Assembly: GCA_030267565.1 (NCBI GenBank)
Contig: BRXU01000002.1
Span: forward strand, 248,001 to 312,000
DNA from: Pleodorina starrii
Lineage: Eukaryota; Chlorophyta; Chlorophyceae; Chlamydomonadales; Volvocaceae
Length of the DNA: 64,000 nt
Direction: 5' to 3'
Part shown: one piece after another, positions 36,201 to 48,736 of the stretch
Layout of the letters: every line of letters starts with the position of its first letter
How positions within the stretch are numbered: position 1 is the stretch's first letter
Made by a program: the position numbers and the translations under genes
Notes under the pieces: generated by a model
Database searches by the model: none
Told to the model about the DNA's origin: nothing
The model's input: only the letters and a program-made list of their open reading frames with translations

Positions 36201-37132
36201 CCCCTCCCCCCGGGTCGGTGGGCCCCGGCCGCTGGGTCCGTTCACCACCAAGGTCGCCTCCGTTGCACCGCTGCGGTATTTTCATCTTTATAGCCCCCGA
36301 CCTTTACTGGGCCCGGCCCCGTTTCTTGCCGTGTCCTAATTAGGCGGCGCTGGACGGCATTGGCAGCCAACTGGAGCACATCAGCTTCAACATGTTCAGG
36401 TGGGGGGTTGGGGGCGGGTGGGTGGCGGGTGGGCGAGTGGGCAGAGGGAGAGGGAGAGGGGGCAGTTGGGGTGGGTCGCCGTGGGTGCCCCCCCCCCCCG
36501 GGTCTGTACGTGGATAGCCCCCCTTGTAGGCCCCGCAGACCCCAGCACAGGGCGCAGCTGCAGCTGCAGGGCGGGTGCGGTGGGGTTCCACAACCAACCA
36601 GGGAGCTCCCTCCATCGGTCCGTTCCTCCGTCTCAGGAAGACCCACGTACCAGGTACCACCCGCTGCCTTCCCCCCCTCTCCCTCTCCTCGCTGCCTATA
36701 CGTGGATAACCCCCCTCTCCCTCTCCCCGCTGCCTTCCCCCCCTCTCCCTCCTCCGCTGCTCTGCGGCCCGCAGTCGCAACTGGGCTGAGCTCGAGGAGC
36801 AGTTGTCGCCATTCCACTCGGCGGTGGAGGCCTTTGCAGCGGCGGTGGATCGCGACCTGGGTCATGCAGGGGAGGTGGTGGCCTGCTGCGACGTGCGGCA
36901 CGTGCCGGCCGGCAACGGCACCTGGTTTGCGGTGGGCCTGGTGGTGGTGCTGCTGGGCTGCTTCGGTGTCGCGGCGGCGCTGGCCATTCGCAGTCAGCGG
37001 CTGTACACCGGCGGCGCGGGGGTGCTGAGCCCGCGCGGCAGTCTGGGCGGCGCCAGGTCGCTGAGTCGGGGGCGCAGTCTGTCGGGCTCGCTGCCCAGCT
37101 GGTCGGGGCCGCCTGCTGCGCTGCCGCGGTGA
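27272..37132 (+). CDS. Large secreted/type I membrane protein resembling plant DUF7906 (exine-formation) proteins (19 exons, 1,082 aa)
   Basis: Exons: 27272-27490, 27638-27752, 28423-28523, 29012-29074, 29355-29444, 29704-29909, 30079-30280, 30799-30843, 31233-31436, 31643-31824, 32132-32183, 32546-32713, 33071-33187, 33706-33950, 34235-34352, 34785-34909, 35315-35897, 36344-36399, 36775-37132. Every phase fits. The start ATG (aaccATGg) begins a signal peptide (MAFQAALLYALLLTAVAV, cut near SCA/KG). Then come LVGFDGDGGYGYHLDRHALNELL, IVIINPSK, FLVIDVSAGP, LPVFVFSLER, a QQ/His-rich insert in exon 17, one transmembrane helix near residues 1015-1035 (FAVGLVVVLLGCFGVAAALA) and a short Ser/Arg tail. 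The order of these motifs recalls the plant DUF7906 family, whose Arabidopsis members act in pollen exine formation. That link is from memory and tentative. Introns 3 and 8 look like GC-AG introns. Confidence 0.6.
28548..28647. repeat. (GGGA)n run in intron 3 of the membrane-protein gene
   Basis: GGGA tetranucleotides with a few interruptions, directly after the GC-type donor at 28524. The same intron ends in a long C-rich tract before the acceptor at 29011. Confidence 0.9.
29946..29970 (+). repeat. Interstitial telomere-like motif in intron 6
   Basis: Reads gggtttagggttttaggg and on to gttttag, matching the TTTTAGGG unit known from Chlamydomonas telomeres. Confidence 0.8.
32775..32794 (+). 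repeat. Dispersed intronic repeat, family I (intron 12)
   Basis: GATACCGCAGCGGAGGGACG occurs here exactly and again at 16406-16425 in an intron of the RRN6/TAF1C-like gene. Shorter or diverged copies are at 33274-33286, 34109-34122, 36164-36176 and 36268-36279 in this gene's introns. Confidence 0.75.
34552..34615. repeat. 15-bp tandem repeat in intron 15
   Basis: About four copies of cgtgtcgtgtcatga, lying between the exons ending at 34352 and starting at 34785. Confidence 0.85.
35271..35304 (-). repeat. Interstitial telomere-like motif in intron 16
   Basis: ccctaaaaccctaaaaaccc and onward, the complement of (TTTTAGGG)n, just upstream of the acceptor at 35314. It may serve as part of the polypyrimidine tract region. 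Confidence 0.8.
36696..36715 (+). repeat. Dispersed intronic repeat, family III (intron 18)
   Basis: ctatacgtggataacccccc. Related copies: 36505-36523 (same intron), 51428-51442 (inverted, sorting-nexin intron) and 49966-49982 (intergenic). Confidence 0.6.
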
Positions 37133-37980
37133 GACGTGAGAGAGGGGAGGGGAGGGGGGGACGGGGGATGGTGGGGGGTAGAGCGAAGCAGAGCAGTCGG
37201 GGTGTGAGGATGTGGGGAGGGCAGGGAATCCGTGGTGGAGATGACGTTGGCGAACGGACCCGGACCCGGACCCTGCGGCGAGAGAGAGAGGGAGAGAGAG
37301 AGAGGGAATTGTGGGGTTGAGAGTAATGCAGGACGGTGAGGACGGACGGTGTGGGTGGTGGGGGGGGGTGGGGTTAGGAGAAACGATACCGCACAGGGGA
37401 TGGGGTTGATGGGGGAAGGTGGGGTAAAGAAGGGCCGCAGCGAAGGCGTGAAGAAGGCTGCGAAGAAGAGCCGCAGCGAGGCGAGGTGGCCCTGGCAAGC
37501 GGTTTCAGGAATGATGGGGGTAATGGGGAAGGTGGGGGTGATGGAGGCGGCGATGGCGAGGGGGCGAAGGGGCGCTGGGGGTGGGACTGGGGATTGACAC
37601 GCCAGACGCGGGGAGGGGACTCAGCTTGCACAGCACCTGACGCAGGGTCCGCGGTGATGGCGGGGGCGGCAGCTGCGGCTGTGGGCCAACAGCAAACTGT
37701 GGCAGCGGTGGTCTGGCGGTGGTGCGGTTTGGTATGGGCGGGTGGGGTGGGGTGGGGTGGGGTGGGGGTTAGGTCGGTCGGTGAGTCACGTTTTTCCATT
37801 TTGCCCCTTTTTGTTGGCTATGGGAGGTGGAAAGGGGTTTGCGAAAGGGAGTGAAGCGCGCGTGTACAGAGATGCACTAGGAGAGGGAGAGATACATTCG
37901 GGGGGAGGGAGAGAGGTGCCACGGCAGGGTGAGGGGCGCGCCACATGTATGACGTGGCGATGACTGCTTGCCCTGGGGAT
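37133..37980. other. 3' flank of the membrane-protein gene, G-rich intergenic
   Basis: Begins with the 3' UTR after the stop at 37132. It is strongly G-rich on the plus strand, with short (GGGGT)n at about 37742-37766 and a partial family I word at about 37385-37396. No gene seen. Confidence 0.55.
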
Positions 37981-40900
37981 TAACCCAGGGGCCCAGGATC
38001 GACCGACGGGCCCAGCCTTGACCCAAGGGCCCAGCCTTGACCCACATGCCCAGCCTCGATACATGGATACAGCCTCGACCCACGGGCCCAACCTCGACCC
38101 AAGAGCCCAGCCTCAACCCATGGGCCCAGCCTCGACCCACGGGCCAGGCCTTGACCCACGGGCCCAACCTCGACCCACGGGCCCAACCTCGACCCACGGG
38201 CCCAGCCTCGATACATGGATACAGCCTCGACCCACGGGCCCAACCTCGACCCAAGAGCCCAACCTCGACCCACGGGCCAAACCTCGACCCATGGGCCCAG
38301 CCTCGACCCACGGGCCAAACCTCGACCCACGGGCCCAACCTCGACCCATGGCCCCAGGATCGACCCATGGGCCAAGCCTCGACCCAGGGGCCAGGCCTCG
38401 ACCCACGGGCCCAACCTCCACCCACGGGCCCAACCTCGACCCATAGGCCCAGCCTCGGCCCAGGGGCCCAGCCTCGACCCACGGGCCCAACCTAAACCCA
38501 CAGGCCCAACCTCGACCCACAGGCCCAACTTCGACCCATGGGTCCAGCCTCGACCCATGGGCCCAACCTCGACCCACGGGCCCAACCTCGACCCATGGGC
38601 CCAGCCTTGACCCATGAGCCCGGCCTCGACCCACGGGCCAGGCCTCGACCCACCGGCCCAACCTCGACCCATGGGCCCAGCCCGACCCATGGGCCCAGCC
38701 TTGACCCATGAGCCCAACCTCGACCCATGGGCCCAGGATCGACCCATGGGCCAAGCCTCGACCCACGGGCCAGGCCTCGACCCACGGGCCCAACCTCCAC
38801 CCACGGGCCCAACCTCGACCCATAGGCCCAGCCTTGACCCATGGGCCCAGCCTCGACCCATGGGCCCAACCTCGACCCACGGGCCCAGCCTCGACCCAAC
38901 GGCCCAATCTCGACTCATGGGCCCAACCTCGACCCATGGCCCCAGGATCGACCCATGGGCCAAGCCTCGACCCAGGGGCCAGGCCTCGACCCACGGGCCC
39001 AACCTCCACCCACGGGCCCAACCTCGACCCATAGGCCCAGCCTCGGCCCAGGGGCCCAGCCTCGACCCACGGGCCCAGCCTCGACCCATGGGCCTAGCCT
39101 AGAGCCCTAGACCCATTGGCCCAGCCTCGACCCACGGGCCCAACCTCGGCCCATGGGCACAGCCGCGACCCACTGGCCAAACCTAAACCCACAGGCCCAA
39201 CCTCGACCCACAGGCCCAACCTCGACCCACAGGCCCAACTTCGACCCACGGGCCCAGCCTCGACCCACGGGCCCAACCTCGACCCATGGGCCCAGCCTCG
39301 ATCCATGGGCCCAGCCTCGACCCATGGGCCCAGCCTCGACCCACGGGCCCAACCTCGACCCACAGGCCCAACTTCGACCCATGGGTCCAGCCTCGACCCA
39401 TGGGCCCAACCTCGACCCACGGGCCCAACCTCGACCCACGGGCCCAGCCTTGACCCATGAGCCCGGCCTCGACCCATGGGCCCAGCCTCGACCCATGGGC
39501 CCAACCTCGTCCCACAGGCCCAGCCTCGACCCACGGGCCCAGGATCGACCCACGGGCCCCGCCTAGACCCACGGGCCATACCTCGACCCACCGGCTCAAC
39601 CTCGACCCATGGGCCCAGCCCGACCCATGGGCCCAGCCTTGACCCATGAGCCCAACCTCGACCCATGGGCCCAGGATCGACCCATAGGCCAGGCCTCGAC
39701 CCACGGGCCGGGCCTCGACCCACGGGCCCAACCTCCACCCACGGGCCCAACCTCGACCCATAGGCCCAGCCTTGACCCATGGGCCCAGTCTTGACCCATG
39801 GGCCCAGCCTCGACCCACGGGCCCAACCTCGACCCACAGGCCCAACTTCGACCCACGGGCCCAGCCTCGACCCGCGGGCCCAGCCTCGACCCTCGGGCCC
39901 AGCCTCGACCCACGGGCCCAACCTCGACCCACAGGCCCAACTTCGACCCACGGGCCCAGTCTCGACCCGCGGGCCCAACCTCGACCCACGGGCCCAACCT
40001 CGACCCATGGGCCCAGACTTGACCCATGGGCCCAGCCTCGACCCATCGGCCCAGCCTCGACACATGGGCCTAGCCTAGACCCATTGGCACAGCCTCGACC
40101 CACGGGCCCAACCTCGACCCATGGGCCCAGCCTCGACCCATGGGCCCAACCTCGACCCACGGGCCCGGCCTCGACCCATGGGCCCAGCCTCGACCCATGG
40201 GCCGAACCTGGACCCACGGGCCCGGCCTCGACCCATGGGCCCAACCTCGACCCATGGGCCCTGCCTCGACCCATGGGCCTAGCCTAGACCCATTGGCCCA
40301 GCCTCGACCCACGGGCCCAACCTCGACCCATGGGCCCAGGATCGACCCATGGGCCAAGCCTCGACCCACGGGCCAGGCCGCGACCCACGGGCCCAACCTC
40401 CACCCACGGGCCCAACCTCGACCCATAGGCCCAGCCTTGTCCCATGGGCCCAGCCTCGACCCACGGGCCCAACCTCGACCCAAGGGCCCAGCCTCGACCC
40501 ACGGGCCCAACCTAAACCCACAGGCCCAACCTCGACCCACAGGCCCAACTTCGACCCATGGGTCCAGCCTCGACCCATGGGCCCAACCTCGACCCACGGG
40601 CCCAACCTCGACCCATGGGCCCAGCCTTGACCCATGAGCCCGGCCTCGACCCACGGGCCAGGCCTCGACCCACCGGCCCAACCTCGACCCATGGGCCCAG
40701 CCCGACCCATGGGCCCAGCCTTGACCCATGAGCCCAACCTCGACCCATGGGCCCAGGATCGACCCATGGGCCAAGCCTCGACCCACGGGCCAGGCCTCGA
40801 CCCACGGGCCCAACCTCCACCCACGGGCCCAACCTCGACCCATAGGCCCAGCCTTGACCCATGGGCCCAGCCTCGACCCATGGGCCCAACCTCGACCCAC

Positions 40901-43900
40901 GGGCCCAGCCTCGACCCAACGGCCCAATCTCGACTCATGGGCCCAGCCTCGACCCATGGGCCCAACCTCGACCCACGGGCCCAGCCTCGACCCAACGGCC
41001 CAATCTCGACTCATGGGCCCAACCTCGACCCATGGCCCCAGGATCGACCCATGGGCCAGGCCTCGACCCACCGGCCCAACCTCGACCCATGGGCCCAGCC
41101 CGACCCATGGGCCCAGCCTTGACCCATGAGCCCAACCTCGACCCATGGGCCCAGGATCGACCCATGGGCCAAGCCTCGACCCACGGGCCAGGCCTCGACC
41201 CACGGGCCCAACCTCCACCCACGGGCCCAACCTCGACCCATAGGCCCAGCCTCGGCCCAGGGGCCCAGCCTCGACCCACGGGCCCAGCCTCGACCCATGG
41301 GCCTAGCCTAGAGCCCTAGACCCATTGGCCCAGCCTCGACCCACGGGCCCAACCTCGGCCCATGGGCACAGCCGCGACCCACTGGCCAAACCTAAACCCA
41401 CAGGCCCAACCTCGACCCACAGGCCCAACCTCGACCCACAGGCCCAACTTCGACCCACGGGCCCAGCCTCGACCCACGGGCCCAACCTCGACCCACGGGC
41501 CCAGCCTTGACCCATGAGCCCGGCCTCGACCCATGGGCCCAGCCTCGACCCATGGGCCCAACCTCGTCCCACAGGCCCAGCCTCGACCCACGGGCCCAGG
41601 ATCGACCCACGGGCCCCGCCTAGACCCACGGGCCATACCTCGACCCACCGGCTCAACCTCGACCCATGGGCCCAGCCCGACCCATGGGCCCAGCCTTGAC
41701 CCATGAGCCCAACCTCGACCCATGGGCCCAGGATCGACCCATAGGCCAGGCCTCGACCCACGGGCCGGGCCTCGACCCACGGGCCCAACCTCCACCCACG
41801 GGCCCAACCTCGACCCATAGGCCCAGCCTTGACCCATGGGCCCAGTCTTGACCCATGGGCCCAGCCTCGACCCACGGGCCCAACCTCGACCCACAGGCCC
41901 AACTTCGACCCACGGGCCCAGCCTCGACCCGCGGGCCCAGCCTCGACCCTCGGGCCCAGCCTCGACCCACGGGCCCAACCTCGACCCACAGGCCCAACTT
42001 CGACCCACGGGCCCAGTCTCGACCCGCGGGCCCAACCTCGACCCACGGGCCCAACCTCGACCCATGGGCCCAGACTTGACCCATGGGCCCAGCCTCGACC
42101 CATCGGCCCAGCCTCGACACATGGGCCTAGCCTAGACCCATTGGCACAGCCTCGACCCACGGGCCCAACCTCGACCCATGGGCCCAGGATCGACCCCTGG
42201 GCCAAGCCTCGACCCACGGGCCAGGCCGCGACCCACGGGCCAAACCTCCACCGACGGGCCCAACCTCGACCCATAGGCCCAGCCTGTACCCACGGGCCCA
42301 GTCTTGACCCATGGGCCCAGCCTCGACCCACGGGCCCAACCTCGACCCACAGGCCCAACTTCGACTCACGGGCCCGGCCTCGACCCACGGGCCCAACCTC
42401 GACCCATGGGCCCAGCCTCGACCCATGGGCCCAACCTCGACCCACGGGCCCGGCCTCGACCCATGGGCCCAGCCTCGACCCATGGGCCGAACCTCGACCC
42501 ACGGGCCCGGCCTCGACCCATGGGCCCAACCTCGACCCATGGGCCCTGCCTCGACCCATGGGCCTAGCCTAGACCCATTGGCCCAGCCTCGACCCACGGG
42601 CCCAACCTCGACCCATGGGCCCAGGATCGACCCATGGGCCAAGCCTCGACCCACGGGCCAGGCCGCGACCCACGGGCCCAACCTCCACCCACGGGCCCAA
42701 CCTCGACCCATAGGCCCAGCCTTGTCCCATGGGCCCAGCCTCGACCCACGGGCCCAACCTCGACCCAAGGGCCCAGCCTCGACCCACGGGCCCAACCTAA
42801 ACCCACAGGCCCAACCTCGACCCACAGGCCCAACTTCGACCCATGGGTCCAGCCTCGACCCATGGGCCCAACCTCGACCCACGGGCCCAACCTCGACCCA
42901 TGGGCCCAGCCTTGACCCATGAGCCCGGCCTCGACCCACGGGCCAGGCCTCGACCCACCGGCCCAACCTCGACCCATGGGCCCAGCCCGACCCATGGGCC
43001 CAGCCTTGACCCATGAGCCCAACCTCGACCCATGGGCCCAGGATCGACCCATGGGCCAAGCCTCGACCCACGGGCCAGGCCTCGACCCACGGGCCCAACC
43101 TCCACCCACGGGCCCAACCTCGACCCATAGGCCCAGCCTTGACCCATGGGCCCAGCCTCGACCCATGGGCCCAACCTCGACCCACGGGCCCAGCCTCGAC
43201 CCAACGGCCCAATCTCGACTCATGGGCCCAACCTCGACCCATGGCCCCAGGATCGACCCATGGGCCAAGCCTCGACCCAGGGGCCAGGCCTCGACCCACG
43301 GGCCCAACCTCCACCCACGGGCCCAACCTCGACCCATAGGCCCAGCCTCGGCCCAGGGGCCCAGCCTCGACCCACGGGCCCAGCCTCGACCCATGGGCCT
43401 AGCCTAGAGCCCTAGACCCATTGGCCCAGCCTCGACCCACGGGCCCAACCTCGGCCCATGGGCACAGCCGCGACCCACTGGCCAAACCTAAACCCACAGG
43501 CCCAACCTCGACCCACAGGCCCAACCTCGACCCACAGGCCCAACTTCGACCCACGGGCCCAGCCTCGACCCACGGGCCCAACCTCGACCCATGGGCCCAG
43601 CCTCGATCCATGGGCCCAGCCTCGACCCATGGGCCCAGCCTCGACCCACGGGCCCAACCTCGACCCACAGGCCCAACTTCGACCCATGGGTCCAGCCTCG
43701 ACCCATGGGCCCAACCTCGACCCACGGGCCCAACCTCGACCCACGGGCCCAGCCTTGACCCATGAGCCCGGCCTCGACCCATGGGCCCAGCCTCGACCCA
43801 TGGGCCCAACCTCGTCCCACAGGCCCAGCCTCGACCCACGGGCCCAGGATCGACCCACGGGCCCCGCCTAGACCCACGGGCCATACCTCGACCCACCGGC

Positions 43901-46900
43901 TCAACCTCGACCCATGGGCCCAGCCCGACCCATGGGCCCAGCCTTGACCCATGAGCCCAACCTCGACCCATGGGCCCAGGATCGACCCATAGGCCAGGCC
44001 TCGACCCACGGGCCGGGCCTCGACCCACGGGCCCAACCTCCACCCACGGGCCCAACCTCGACCCATAGGCCCAGCCTTGACCCATGGGCCCAGTCTTGAC
44101 CCATGGGCCCAGCCTCGACCCACGGGCCCAACCTCGACCCACAGGCCCAACTTCGACCCACGGGCCCAGCCTCGACCCGCGGGCCCAGCCTCGACCCTCG
44201 GGCCCAGCCTCGACCCACAGGCCCAACTTCGACCCACAGGCCCAACTTCGACCCACGGGCCCAGTCTCGACCCACGGGCCCAGGATCGACCCACGGGCCC
44301 CGCCTAGACCCACGGGCCATACCTCGACCCACCGGCTCAACCTCGACCCATGGGCCCAGCCCGACCCATGGGCCCAGCCTTGACCCATGAGCCCAACCTC
44401 GACCCATGGGCCCAGGATCGACCCATAGGCCAGGCCTCGACCCACGGGCCGGGCCTCGACCCACGGGCCCAACCTCCACCCACGGGCCCAACCTCGACCC
44501 ACAGGCCCAACTTCGACCCACGGGCCCAGTCTCGACCCGCGGGCCCAACCTCGACCCACGGGCCCAACCTCGACCCATGGGCCCAGACTTGACCCATGGG
44601 CCCAGCCTCGACCCATCGGCCCAGCCTCGACACATGGGCCTAGCCTAGACCCATTGGCACAGCCTCGACCCACGGGCCCAACCTCGACCCATGGGCCCAG
44701 GATCGACCCCTGGGCCAAGCCTCGACCCACGGGCCAGGCCGCGACCCACGGGCCAAACCTCCACCGACGGGCCCAACCTCGACCCATAGGCCCAGCCTGT
44801 ACCCACGGGCCCAGTCTTGACCCATGGGCCCAGCCTCGACCCACGGGCCCAACCTCGACCCACAGGCCCAACTTCGACTCACGGGCCCGGCCTCGACCCA
44901 CGGGCCCAACCTCGACCCATGGGCCCAGCCTCGACCCATGGGCCCAACCTCGACCCACGGGCCCGGCCTCGACCCATGGGCCCAGCCTCGACCCATGGGC
45001 CGAACCTCGACCCACGGGCCCGGCCTCGACCCATGGGCCCAACCTCGACCCATGGGCCCTGCCTCGACCCATGGGCCTAGCCTAGACCCATTGGCCCAGC
45101 CTCGACCCACGGGCCCAACCTCGACCCATGGGCCCAGGATCGACCCATGGGCCAAGCCTCGACCCACGGGCCAGGCCGCGACCCACGGGCCCAACCTCCA
45201 CCCACGGGCCCAACCTCGACCCATAGGCCCAGCCTTGTCCCATGGGCCCTGCCTCGACCCATGGGCCTAGCCTAGACCCATTGGCCCAGCCTCGACCCAC
45301 GGGCCCAACCTCGACTCATGGGCCCAGGATCTACCCATGGGCCAAGCCTCGACCCACGGGCCAGGCCGCGACCCACGGGCCCAACCTCCACCCACGGGCC
45401 CAACCTCGACCCATAGGCCCAGCCTGTACCCACGGGCCCAGTCTTGACCCATGGGCCCAGCCTCGACCCACGGGCCCAACCTCGACCCACAGGCCCAACT
45501 TCGACCCACGGGCCCGGCCTCGACCCACGGGCCCAACCTCGACCCATGGGCCCAGGATCGACCCACGGGCCCCGCCTAGACCCACGGGCCAGGCCTCGAC
45601 CCACCGGCCCAACCTCGACCCATGGGCCCAGCCCGAACCATGGGCCCAGCCTTGACCCATGAGCCCAACCTCGACCCATGGGCCCAGGATCGACCCATGG
45701 GCCAAGCCTCGACCCACGGGCCGGGCCTCGACCCACGGGCCCAACCTCCACCCATGGGCCCAACCTCGACTCATAGGCCCAGCCTTGACCCATGGGCCCA
45801 GTCTTGACCCATGGGCCCAGCCTCGACCCACGGGCCCAGCCTCGACCCACAGGCCCAACTTCGACCCACGGGCCCAACCTCGACCCATGGGCCCAGCCTC
45901 GACCCATGGGCCCAACCTCGACCCACGGGCCCGGCCTCGACCCATGGGCCCAGCCTCGACCCATGGGCCTAGCCTAGACCCATTGGCCCAGCCTCGACCC
46001 ACGGGCCCAACCTCGACCCATGGGCCCAGGATCGACCCATGGGCCAAGCCTCGACCCACGGGCCAGGCCGCGACCCACGGGCCCAACCTCCACCCACGGG
46101 CCCAACCTCGACCCATAGGCCCAGCCTTGACCCATGGGCCCATTCTTGACCCATGGGCCCAGCCTCGACCCACGGGCCCAACCTCGACCCACAGGCCCAA
46201 CTTCGGCTCACGGGCCCGGCCTCGACCCACGGGCCCAACCTCGACTCACGGGCCCGGCCTCGACCCACGGGCCCAACCTCGACCCATGGGCCCAGCCTCG
46301 ACCCATGGGCCCAACCTCGACCCACGGGCCCGGCCTCGACCCATGGGCCCAGCCTCGACCCATGGGCCTAGCCTAGACCCATTGGCCCAGCCTCGACCCA
46401 CGGGCCCAACCTCGACCCATGGGCCCAGGATCGACCCGTGGGCCAAGCCTCGACCCACGGGCCAGGCCGCGACCCACGGGCCCAACCTCCACCCACGGGC
46501 CCAACCTCGACCCATAGGCCCAGCCTTGTCCCATGGGCCCAGCCTCGACCCACGGGCCCAACCTCGACCCATGGGCCCAACCTCGACCCACGGGCCCAAC
46601 CTCAACCCACGGGCCCAGCCTCAACCCACGGGTCCAACCTCGACCCACAGGCCCAACTTCGACCCACGGGCCCGGCCTCGACCCACGGGCCCAACCTCGA
46701 CCCATGGGCCCAGGATCGACCCACGGGCCCCGCCTAGACCCACGGGCCAGGCCTCGACCCACCGGCCCAACCTCGACCCATGGGCCCAGCCCGAACCATG
46801 GGCCCAGCCTTGACCCATGAGCCCAACCTCGACCCATGGGCCCAGGATCGACCCATGGGCCAAGCCTCGACCCACGGGCCGGGCCTCGACCCACGGGCCC

Positions 46901-48736
46901 AACCTCCACCCATGGGCCCAACCTCGACTCATAGGCCCAGCCTTGACCCATGGGCCCAGTCTTGACCCATGGGCCCAGCCTCGACCCACGGTCCCAGCCT
47001 CGACCCAACGGCCCAATCTCGACCCATGGGCCCAACCTCGACCCATGGGCCCAGGATCGACCCATGGGCCAAGCCTCGACCCACGGGCCAGGCCGCGACC
47101 CACGGGCCCAACCTCCACCCACGGGCCCAACCTCGACCCATAGGCCCAGCCTTGACCCATGGGCCCATTCTTGACCCATGGGCCCAGCCTCGACCCACGG
47201 GCCCAACCTCGACCCACAGGCCCAACTTCGACTCACGGGCCCGGCCTCGACCCACGGGCCCAACCTCGACCCATGGGCCCAGCCTCGACCCATGGGCCCA
47301 ACCTCGACCCACGGGCCCGGCCTCGACCCATGGGCCCAGCCTCGACCCATGGGCCCAACCTCGACCCATGGGCCCAGCCTCGACCCATGGGCCCAGCCTC
47401 GACCCATGGGCCCAACCTCGACCCACGGGCCCGGCCTCGACCCATGGGCCCAACCTCGACCCATGGGCCCAGCCTCGACCCATGGGCCTAACCTCGTCCC
47501 ACAGGCCCAACTTCGACTCACGGGCCCGGCCTCGACCCACGGGCCCAACCTCGACCCATGGGCCCAGCCTCGACCCATGGGCCCAACCTCGACCCACGGG
47601 CCCGGCCTCGACCCATGGGCCCAGCCTCGACCCATGGGCCCAACCTCGACCCACGGGCCCGGCCTCGACCCATGGGCCCAACCTCGACCCATGGGCCCAG
47701 CCTCGACCCATGGGCCCAACCTCGACCCACAGGCCCAACTTCGACTCACGGGCCCGGCCTCGACCCACGGGCCCAACCTCGACCCATGGGCCCAGCCTCG
47801 ACCCACAGGCCCAACTTCGACTCACGGGCCCGGCCTCGACCCACGGGCCCAACCTCGACCCATGGGCCCAGCCTCGACCCATGGGCCCAACCGCGACCCA
47901 CGGGCCCGGCCTCGACCCATGGGCCCAACCTCGACCCATGGGCCCAGCCTCGACCCATGGGCCCAACCTCGACCCACGGGCCCGGCCTCGACCCATGGGC
48001 CCAGCCTCGACCCATGGGCCTAACCTCGACCCATGGGCCCAGCCTAGACCCATGGGCCCAGCCTAGACCCATGGGCCTAGCCTAGACCCATTGGCCCAGC
48101 CTCGACCCACGGGCCCAACCTCGACCCATGGGCCCAGGATCGACCCATGGGCCAAGCCTCGACCCACGGGCCAGGCCGCGACCCACGGGCCCAACCTCCA
48201 CCCACGGGCCCAACCTCGACCCATAGGCCCAGCCTTGACCCATGGGCCCAGCCTCGACCCACGGGCCCAACCTCGACCCATGGGCCCAACCTCGACCCAC
48301 GGGCCCAACCTCCACCGACGGGCCCAACCTCGACCCATAGGCCCAGCCTTGACCCACGGGCCCAGTCTTGACCCATGGGTCCAGGCTCGACCCATGGGCC
48401 CAACCTCGACCCACGGGCCCGGCCTCGACCCATGGGCCCAACCTCCACCCACGGGCCCAACCTCGACCCATTGGCCCAGCCTTGACCCATGGGCCCAACC
48501 TCCACCCACGGGCCCAACCTCGACCCTTGGGCCCAACCTCGACCCATGGGCCCAGCCTTGACCCATGGGCCAGGCCTCGACCCACGGGCCCAACCTCGAC
48601 CCATGGGCCCAGCCTTGACCCATGGGCCAAGCCTCGTCCCACACGCCCAGGATCGACCCACAGGCCCAGGATCGACCCACAGGCCCAGGATCGACCCACA
48701 GGCCCAGGATCGACCCATGGGCCCAAGATCGACCCA
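37981..48736. repeat. 19-bp satellite array 2, about 10.7 kb, with higher-order structure
   Basis: Uninterrupted copies of a 19-bp unit, typically cagcctcgacccacgggcc, with variants at fixed positions (cagcc/caacc/caact/cagga; tcgacc/ttgacc; cacggg/catggg/cacagg). Longer blocks are repeated nearly exactly. The marker agagccctag occurs at about 39101, 41310 and 43406. The marker ccattggcac occurs at about 40081, 42138 and 44651. These give higher-order units of roughly 2.0-2.5 kb. The right edge (about 48650-48736) is a nearly uniform run of the aggatcgacccacaggccc variant. Open frames of several hundred codons on both strands result from the stop-free unit and are not genes. Confidence 0.97.

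Noticed and set aside
37981..48736. Dozens of long open frames on both strands with a 19-residue Trp/Gly/Pro repeat
   Set aside because: The 19-bp unit contains no stop codon and shifts frame each copy, so all six frames stay open by construction. No start context, splice sites or non-repeat domain is attached.
37981..48736. CRISPR-like repeat array
   Set aside because: Units are directly contiguous, with no spacers, and the genome is eukaryotic nuclear DNA with introns.
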